A DNA stretch of 64,000 bases from contig NC_064038.1 in the NCBI RefSeq assembly GCF_932526225.1, positions 13,763,070-13,827,069 on the forward strand, read 5' to 3'. Position 1 is the stretch's first letter. Each line of letters begins with the position of its first letter. The stretch is from Nematostella vectensis. Lineage: Eukaryota > Cnidaria > Anthozoa > Actiniaria > Edwardsiidae. The translations under genes were made by a program, and so were the position numbers. Below are positions 56,801 to 64,000 of this stretch, piece by piece. Below the pieces are notes generated by a model that was not told where the DNA came from, did not search any database, and saw only the letters and a program-made list of their open reading frames with translations.

Positions 56801-59800
56801 AGACATCATCACCATTTATGCTGCAAATGTTGTACTTTGTCAATGTGCTTTTAACCTGTAGGTCTCGTTCAGACATATAAGATATGAGCAAGTATTGTAA
56901 TATCATTATCACATCAGCTGATGATCATCTCATATACCAATATTTTTCCTACTACTTTGTGTTATGTCAGCGGCAGCTTAACCATCGCCTTCGATAACAG
57001 TTACAGTAGTTGCATCATCTTTCTGTTATTTTGCTGTGTCGAACTCACACTTCTTAATCTAGAATCCCACAGTATGTAATGCCATTTCTCTTCCTACTTT
57101 TTTAGACTTTATAGCGTGCTCGTCGACAAAAAGTGCACCAATTATTGTGTTTGTTTCCAAGATGTTTGCAGTGGATGACAATGCCTTGCCCAAACACAGA
57201 AGAAGGTAAGTATAGTCCCACATGAGCTCGATACAGTTACTCAGCTAACCTCACTTAAAACTTACTCTTTTGCACCTCAATGCTTATCATCCATCCCACG
57301 ATCAAAATGTTTTGAAGGCGCTCTGGCATATTGTAATGCCTTTACAGGCCGTAGCCAGGATTTTGAATTGGGGGATTTGTTTACCCATTTAGCGGACCAT
57401 TTTTTCTTAGGTAGCTCGTCCTATCTTGCAGTGGTACTCAATTTTCCTTCATCAGACTGGACCTTCCAGTCGAGTTGGGTGGTTCTTCCGAACCCCCCGA
57501 ACCCCCACTGGCTGCGGGCCTGCTTTATAATAACATTGCTCTGCTGACAGATAATTGACTACCCAGCAACATGCCCCCAACCCCCTTTTTACAGGCCGCT
57601 TACCCAAGAGGACATTGCCCAGCGTCGTGAGCAGGCCCGGCTAAAGCATGCAGAGAGGATGGAGGACGCGCTACAGAACGCTCAGATTACACCCCAGAAT
57701 GATGCGATGCAGACAAAGAGTACCGCTGAGCTCGACTCTGGGACCCCTTTACAAAGCGGTTCAACATCAAACAGTGCAGAAGATGATAAGGAGAGAAATA
57801 AGGTAGAATTCTCAGCAGTGTACTATAAGTAACTGTTAGCGGTGCAGAAGATGATAAGGAGAGAAATAAGGTAGAATTCTCAGCAGTGTAATATACGTTA
57901 CTACTAGCAGTGCAGAAGATGATAAGAAGAGAAATAAGGTAGAATTCTCAGCAGTGTACTATAAGTAACAATTAGCAGTGCAGAAGATGACAAGGAGAGA
58001 AATAAGGTAGAATTCTCAGCAGTGTACTATAAGTAACTACTAGCAGTGCAGAAGATGATAAGGAGAGAAATAAGGTAGAATTCTCAGCAGTGTACTATAA
58101 GTAACAATTAGCAGTGCAGAAGATGACAAGGAGAGAAATAAGGTAGAATTCTCAGCAGTGTAATATACGTTACTACTAGCAGTGCAGAAGATGATAAGAA
58201 GAGAAATAAGGTAGAATTCTCAGCAGTGTACTATAAGTAACAATTAGCAGTGCAGAAGATGATAAGGAGAGAAATAAGGTAGAATTCTCAGCAGTGTACT
58301 TTAAGTAACAATTAGCAGTGCAGAAGATGACAAGGAGAGAAATAAGGTAGAATTCTCAGCAGTGTACTATAAGTAACAATTAGCAGTGCAGAAGATGACA
58401 AGGAGAGAAATAAGGTAGAATTCTCAGCAGTGTAATATACGTTACTACTAGCAGTGCAGAAGATGACAAGGAGAGAAATAAGGTAGAATTCTTAGCAGTG
58501 TTCTATAAGTAACAATTAGCAGTGCAGATGATAAGGAGAGAAATAAGGTAGAATTCTCAGCAGTGTACTATAAGTAACTATTAGCAGTGCAGAAGATGAT
58601 AAGGAGAGAAATAAGGTAAAATTCTCAGCAGTGTACTATAAGTAACAATTAGCAGTGCAGAAGATGATAAGAAGAGAAATAAGGAAAAATTCTCAGCAGT
58701 GTACTATAAGTAACTATTAGCAGTGCAGAAGATGATAAGGAGAGAAATAAGGTAGAATTCTCAGCAGTGTACTATTAGTAACTATTAGCAGTGCAGAAGA
58801 TGACACGAAGTCCCAAATTTTAAAGCGTTGAATTTCTTGACACTTTCGCCATTTTTTCTGGGTCAACGTGAATGGAAAGGTTTTAAGATTAACAGTGGGT
58901 TACAGAATATGTTGGAAGCTTCTATTGCTAGTCAAAACAGCAATTCATGTACCCTGATTGGCTGATCAATGGTAATGCTATCAATGGTAATGCGCGGCAC
59001 ACTGCAAATCTCTCATGCCTCTCTGGTCATCTTGTGCTTTTTTTTCTCACATCCAGTAAAAGTATTTTAGGAATGTCGATCAACCACTCCTTTGTTATTG
59101 TTTATAAGTGAAAAAAAAACCCCGGTTTATTCGAAAGGAAACTTCAAAATAACAATCAAGGAATGAAGTCTGGTACACTTTTGACGATCGTTGATTGCAA
59201 ATATCTTGGTTACCCGCTTGATTTAGCCGATAAAAATGGATCTTTGAGTCACTTGGCATTCAGCGATGGCATAGAATGGCGCTTGATTCGCCTTCTTTAA
59301 AGCTCCTTCATTCTTCCCAGACTCACTTCATGGCCTTCGCCCGCGTATACAGCGGTACAATCAGTAGAGGTCAGCAGCTTTACATTCTTGGACCAAAGCA
59401 CGACCCACGTGATATGGACGAGGACGAGGTGTTGCCCAGTAACACTGACAGGTGAGTGATGATTACAATGGAATTTTCCCTAACAGGACTCCCACATAAG
59501 GGATACACAGTTATACGGGACTGACTTGTGAGACTTGCAAGTCCTGGCTTCCCATGATGCATGTAAAATTACCTAACAAATTCGAGGAACATAATATTTA
59601 CAGGTCGCAACTAGTCCCGTTTATGTGAGTTTTACTGTATTTAGAATATCTAATAAAAGTTCGCTGGTTGATCCCTTCCTTCTCCAAGACATAAAGGGCA
59701 CAATGTTCCTGCTAATTCATTCAATCTTATCTAACTCTAAATGTTGTTTTATGTTGTCATCAAAAATCTATTGCACATTGATTTTTAGTCCGTCTGCCAC

Positions 59801-62800
59801 ACTACCAAACAAACCCTTATAATTCGTTCATTATATCTGTCAGATGGCCAAGAAGAGCCACAAAAAGGTCATGTGTGATTTTCTAGCTGGCTTTCATCAC
59901 AGATTGTTAAGTGAACCGTCATCCACGAAAACCGCTGACCGTAGCCTGATTATCAAACGTTTATAGAACAACGTTTTGTTTAACAAAAAATAAATAAAAT
60001 AAGAATTGGCATAACAATTTAACAATGAAGTATGTCTAACCATTGTAGTAATAATGTATATTTATCTCTCTCCTTAGCGAAGGCCTTCAGGTATCTAGCT
60101 CTGTGGACCTAGGCACTACCAGACACGTTGCCGTTTTTACCGTGTCCGACCTCTACCTTCTCATGGGCAGGGAGCTAGAGGCGGTTGACTCTGTACCTGC
60201 GGGTAACGTCCTTGGGATAGGAGGGCTGCAGCATTATGTACTCAAGTCTGCCACCATCTCCAGCACCCGCTCATGCCCCCCCTTCACCGCCCTAACCCTA
60301 GCTGCTGTGCCTATCGTGCGGGTGGCTGTGGAGCCAGTACATGCTGCTGATATGCCGGCGTTGTCACGTGGAATGAGGCTGCTGAATCAAGCAGACCCGT
60401 GTGTGGAGACACTTGTACAGAGTACAGGTAAGGTGGGGAATGTTTGTATTAGAGTAACCATGTGTGGAGACACTGGTAAATAGATAGGATAGTGGGGTTG
60501 GGGGATTTGGGGCTGTTCGTATTAGAGTATCCATGTGTTGAGACACTTGTGCATAGTTCAGGTGTGGGGAATTTTTGACCGTGTGTGGAGATACTGGTAA
60601 ATAGATATAGGAAAAGGGGGTTGGAGTGTTTGTATTATAGTGGCTGTGTGTGGAGAGAATGGTACATAGTACTGTTATGGAGGATGGGGTGTTGGCGGTG
60701 TTTGTATTATAGTGGCTGTGTGTGGAGACAATGGTACATAGTACTGTTATGGGGGGTGGGGTGTTGGCGGTGTTTGTATTATAGTGGCTGTGTGTGGAGA
60801 CACTGGTACATAGTACTGTTATGGGGGATGGGGTGTTGGCGGTGTTTGTATTATAGCGGCTGTGTGTGGAGACAATGGTACATAGTACTGTTATGGGGGA
60901 TGGGGTGTTGGCGGTGTTTGTATTATAGTGGCTGTGTGTGGAGACAATGGTACATAGTACTGTTATGGGGGATGGGGTGTTGGCGGTGTTTGTATTATAG
61001 TGGCTGTGTGTGAAGACAATGGTACATAGTACTGTTATGGGGGATGGGGTGTTGGCGGTGTTTGTATTATAGTGGCTGTGTGTGAAGACAATGGTACATA
61101 GTACTGTTATGGGGGATGGGGTGTTGGCGGTGTTTGTATTATAGTGGCTGTGTGTGGAGACAATGATAGATAGTACTGTTATGGGGGATGGGGTGTTGGC
61201 GGTGTTTGTATTATAGTGGCTGTGTGTGGAGACAATGATAGATAGTACTGTTATGGGGGATGGGGTGTTGGCGGTGTTTGTATTATAGTGGCTGTGTGTG
61301 AAGACAATGGTACATAGTACTATTATGGGGGATGGGGTGTTGGCGGTGTTTGTATTATAGTGGCTGTGTGTGGAGACAATGGTACATAGTACTGTTATGG
61401 GGGATGGGGTGTTGGCGGTGTTTGTATTAGAGTGACCATGTGTGGAAACACGTGTTCATAGTACAGTCATTGTCAAGGGAAAGTGCTGTATGTATGCTTG
61501 AGGGAGTTGCTTGTAAGAGTAAACGTAAGAAGTATAAGGAAAGATTGAAAAGTGCTTGGAGAGACATCATTACGTTGAAGAGAGATAGACATACAGTTAA
61601 GAAAAAGTGTTTATGTGGTAACATACCAGATGAGATAAACAAACCTCTATCCGTATACAGGTGAACACGTTATTATCGCAGCTGGCGAGGTCCACTTGCA
61701 ACGTTGTGTTGATGATCTAAAGCGGCGATACGCATGCGTAGAATTGAACGTTTCCGATCCCATAATCCCATTCCGGGAGACGGTTATACCCCCACCCCGG
61801 GTAGACATGGTCAACGAGGCAATTACAGGTAGGCGTTCCTCGAATACAGGGGAGGGGGCTGTTCAAATATTTAGCTATTTGCTTAACCCCATATATCAGG
61901 CTTTGGAATACCCTGCTAGCAGACCTTTTCCTGTTTGTTTCTATCAGTTCACTTATCAGTGTCGCGAGTCTGTTCTTTCGCCTTTTTGTTCGTTTGTATC
62001 CGCAGAAGAAACCTCTGCCGACAGCCGCCATCGAATACCGTTGAGGATGAGCATTAATCACCTCCAAGTTTTTGGAGGTAGTCACATGGTTTTACAGATT
62101 GTTTTTATCAGAGGTGTGACAGCTTTTAGAAAGTGATTCACGCCGGTAATTTTTTGAAACACTCAAGTGATCAGATTTCCAGAACTTTTGACGAGAATGC
62201 TCACAACTAACACCATACATAATTAGCAAAATAAGAATGAATTGTTAAACTGAGGGGAGAAAAAATGCCCCGCGCATTTTTCTACCCCCTCCCCCTGCGG
62301 AGCGCATTATCCAAGATGGCGGCCGGGTTATGCGAACTCCGTATTTTCGGGGTTTTCGTGCCGGAAAACTATCAAAGCCTACAGGTAGGCTAAAACAAAC
62401 AGGAAGAAACCTCTGCTAGCAAGGTAGCTTGGAAAACATTTTGTTTTGGTCACACTCAAGACTAATTGGTCAACCCTGCCATCTATTTTATTTGTTCGAT
62501 ACCGATTGACACTGGCTGTGGTAACGTTCTCAGGTGACTCGCGGCTCGCGACTTCCTCAGACCCAACCAAGGAGAAACACTTGGTAGTGATTCAGACTGC
62601 AAACAAGCAATGCACGATTCACATCCGGGCATCCCCTCTACCACAGAGAGTTATAACCTTACTGGACGAGAGCGCAGACCTGATTAAACTGCTGACCACC
62701 TCCAATGCAGATAGGAACCAATCAAATGCGAATATAATAGGCTCAGAAAAGAGGACTTCCGGTTTGAAGCCTTCGGTCCGGAAGCAGCTGAGTGCGTTCT

Positions 62801-64000
62801 ACAGCGCTTTGCAAGAAGCGTTCCGAGAAGCCGGAAAACAATGGGCTAATGCTGCTGACCATATATGGGCATTTGGACCGCGTGGCACTGGGCCGAATAT
62901 CCTGTTAAATCGGGACCCAGACTACCCTCGGCCGTCTATTTGGCAGTGCTTAGATGAGAACGGTATGTTAGCGAAACAACATACTTGCGTATAAAACCGC
63001 GATAGGGGAATAGGTGAATAAAACAAATAAGTGTTTTAGAGTTGAACGTTTTTCATGCAGTCAGTTCATGATATTATGTCAAATGTTAGCCTCGTCCCCA
63101 GGCTTCTCGGCGGGCCTATAAGTCAGCATGAAGCGTCCGCCATATTGGAAAGTGTGAGTCTGCGCGCAAAGCATCATGGAGCTAACAGCAAAGGAGTAGC
63201 CTGGGGACAAGGCTAGTCAAATGTAACAACATACAGTTTGGAGTAGCGAGCCACACTGTATACTGTCTGATGCGTGCTTCATTGGATATTTACCTTTAAA
63301 TATATTTGTTCTTATATTTAGCAGGGTACAAAGCGGGCGAATACAAGCCTTACGATAGCAGTATTGTCAGCGGCTTTCAGATGACTACCCTCTCGGGCCC
63401 CCTGTGTGCAGAGCCTCTCATGGGAGTCTGTTTCTCCATAGAGCATCTGGTCCTGAATACCGGGCAGTCCAGTTTAACCGGCTTTATTGAAGAAAGAAGG
63501 GATATACAATTCGACCAGAGCGCTAAACTCCCGAACATCTCGTCACCCGCGGGACGGTGCGGGATGGAGGGTGACGCTGCAACTGATACCTATAATACAA
63601 TTGACGTCATTCAGAGTCCAGCCGAAGCCATTTCGGACATTAAAAATGATTGCACAGCAAAAGTAACTCAGCATAATCGGGATGAAGTAATAGAAAAGAC
63701 TAAAAGTGACGTCGTAAACGATGATATTACAGTGTCTCCCGTTAACCAAGGGGGTCGACCTGTCAATAAAGATTCCTCCGACTTTGAATATTCGGAAGCA
63801 ATGAAACCGGAAGTAACGCAGTCTGACCGTCACGGCCCGTTGTCAGGGCAATTGATGTCCGCTGTGAAGGAGGGCTGCAGGCGCGCTTTCCAGCAGCAGC
63901 CAATGCGACTTATGGCCGCAATGTACACCTGTCATATCCAGGCCACCGCGGAAGTCCTGGGCCGAATGTACGCGGTCATCGCCAGGCGAGAGGGACGGGT
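50816..64000 (+). CDS. EFL1: Elongation factor-like GTPase 1 (ribosome maturation), 3' end outside window
   Basis: Sixteen exons seen: 50816-50906, 51058-51125, 51541-51625, 52466-52527, 52684-52755, 52964-53101, 55266-55477, 55731-55934, 56344-56603, 57106-57205, 57595-57802, 59321-59451, 60078-60427, 61661-61828, 62534-62962, 63325 (or 63322)-64000. Phases agree at every join; about 1084 residues are present of roughly 1120. GTPase motifs: P-loop AHVDHGKTT (26-34), RGIT (66-69), DSPGHVD (92-98), NKID (146-149). A long insert with acidic residues follows ([16 protein letters not shown]), then EF-2-like domains ([53 protein letters not shown]). EFL1 acts in the cytosol with SBDS to release eIF6 from 60S subunits. 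The insert and divergent C-terminal half distinguish it from EF-2. Five of its introns start with duplications of the preceding donor. Confidence 0.95.
51591..51882. repeat. Duplicated EFL1 exon 3 donor region
   Basis: 51591-51648 (end of exon 3, donor and first intron bases) recurs at 51829-51882: AAATCGAGTGCTATATCCTT, ACACTTCAAGCAAG followed by GTACAATACATAATTCAGG. Only two copies, about 238 bp apart; it may be an array at birth or a decayed one. Confidence 0.85.
51895..52230. other. Possible DNA-element fragments and C-tract in EFL1 intron
   Basis: GGCCCGTACCCAGGGGGGTG at 51912 and CAGGGGCGTAGCCATGGGGT near 51245 resemble terminal sequences of a widespread animal DNA-transposon group. A run of about 30 C follows at 52187-52216. 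No open frame for a transposase. Confidence 0.35.
53077..55050. repeat. 2 kb minisatellite copying the EFL1 exon 6 splice donor
   Basis: About 33 units of 50-66 bp. Each has CACCTCCAGCAAATACTGGA, GCAG, then GTGAAG or GTAAAG, TTATACAGTAGAACCTCAAT and ATAATGGACATATA. The real exon end is CACCTCCAGCAGATACTGGA, GCAG, then GTAAAC. A higher-order period of 506 bp is seen: the variant GGTGTAGTTATACAGAAG is at 53531, 54037 and 54543. Confidence 0.95.
55425..55580. repeat. Three-copy tandem duplication of the EFL1 exon 7 donor
   Basis: GACCTGGGCAATGTGGTGTT CTCTAGTGCAATTGATGG CTGGGGCTTTAG then GTAC (real) recurs as GACCTGGGCGTGGTG...GCCAGGGGTTTATGTTA and GACCTGGGCGATGTGG...CAATTGATGG. In copy 2 the donor position reads TATGTTA, so the splice site is degraded. 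Confidence 0.85.
55940..56260. repeat. GATGAT-rich microsatellite after the EFL1 exon 8 donor
   Basis: Imperfect GATGATGAAGATAATGATGA runs and GTTGATGGTGAT variants start about 25 bp past the donor. A CATCATCACCATCAT tract at 56640-56820 lies in the next intron, after exon 9. Confidence 0.85.
57770..58810. repeat. 68-bp minisatellite copying the EFL1 exon 11 splice donor
   Basis: About 15 units of GCAGTGCAGAAGATGATAAG, GAGAGAAATAAG, then GTAGAATTCTCAGCAGTGTA and CTATAAGTAACTATTA. The real exon end AACAGTGCAGAAGATGATAA, GGAGAGAAATAAG, then GTAGAATTCTC is the first unit. Donor copies are almost all intact (GTAGAA). Confidence 0.95.
59085..59305. repeat. Dispersed repeat, copy B
   Basis: Partner of 20970-21245: CTCCTTTGTTATTGTTTATAA, AAGGAAACTTCAAAATAACA, ATCTTGGTTACCCGCTTGAT and GCGCTTGATTCGCCTTCTTT line up in order. 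It ends about 15 bp before the EFL1 exon 12 acceptor. Confidence 0.6.
59452..60077. other. EFL1 intron, nothing further seen
   Basis: Intron between EFL1 exons 12 and 13 with no clear repeat or mobile element. Confidence 0.5.
60396..61450. repeat. 72-bp minisatellite derived from the EFL1 exon 13 splice donor
   Basis: About 14 units of GGCTGTGTGTGGAGACAATG, GTACATAGTACTGTTATGGG, GGATGGGGTGTTGGCGGTGT and TTGTATTATAGT. The real junction is CCGTGTGTGGAGACACTTGT, ACAGAGTACAG, then GTAAGGTGGGGAATGTTTGT. In the array the donor GTAAGG has become TTATGG. Because 72 is divisible by three, an open frame with a 24-residue period appears (60585-61013); it is not considered a gene. Confidence 0.92.
61829..62533. 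other. EFL1 intron, nothing further seen
   Basis: Intron between exons 14 and 15. It contains AAGATGGCGGCCGG at 62314 but no sign of a transcript start. Near-inverse pieces AGAAGAAACCTCTGC and AGGAAGAAACCTCTGC at 62006 and 62399 are direct short repeats. Confidence 0.4.
63086..63216. mobile_element. MITE with 7-bp target-site duplication
   Basis: The terminal repeats TAGCCTCGTCCCCAGGCT and (reverse complement of the right end) TAGCCTTGTCCCCAGGCT are flanked by TCAAATG at 63079-63085 and 63217-63223. It is 131 bp, non-coding, in the last EFL1 intron seen. Confidence 0.85.

Noticed and set aside
60585-61013. 142-residue frame with a 24-residue period
   Set aside because: It is produced by the 72-bp minisatellite in EFL1 intron 13; Trp/Cys/Tyr content and periodicity follow from the repeat only.

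Overview
This is a eukaryotic, intron-rich nuclear window, most likely from an early-branching animal such as a sea anemone or other anthozoan. That assignment is an inference from conserved animal genes with many GT-AG introns, abundant short inverted-repeat transposons and heavy minisatellite content; no sequence comparison was run. I rebuilt five protein-coding genes by hand. Splice phases agree at every internal junction, and every symmetric exon has a length divisible by three.

Region 1 (341 to 27903, minus strand): 27 exons of one very large secreted or matrix protein gene, open at both ends. It encodes three ADAMTS/ADAMTSL/papilin-type thrombospondin type-1 repeats, a short linker built from three mini-exons, and at least 19 Ig domains. 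Most Ig domains are single phase 1-1 exons carrying a hallmark of the form IGxxVTxLxGxxxxxxCPxxGxPxPxxxW. The introns are packed with minisatellites, including a 5.6 kb array at 12.67-18.33 kb.

Region 2 (about 27.9 to 36.7 kb): no gene could be supported. It holds a 1.3 kb minisatellite and several inverted-repeat elements. Region 3 (36.7 to 64 kb) holds four housekeeping-type genes in alternating orientation: a fold-type II PLP threonine/serine dehydratase (minus, 36701-44810), the V-ATPase assembly factor CCDC115/Vma22 (plus, 44902-45492), proteasome subunit alpha-4 (minus, 46331-50516) and the ribosome-maturation GTPase EFL1 (plus, 50816 to beyond the right edge). The dehydratase/CCDC115 and PSMA4/EFL1 pairs are head-to-head with short shared promoter intervals (91 and 299 bp). 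CCDC115 and PSMA4 converge tail-to-tail.

The most unusual signal is shared by the multi-exon genes. At least 14 tandem duplications or minisatellites in this window have a repeat unit that includes a real exon-intron junction: the last bases of the exon plus the 5' splice site, or the 3' splice site plus the first exon bases. The intron is thus filled with tens to hundreds of copies of its own splice site. It occurs in the Ig gene, the dehydratase, PSMA4 and EFL1, on both strands, at donors (11 cases) and acceptors (3 cases). I do not know of a described system of this kind and rank it as the main lead.
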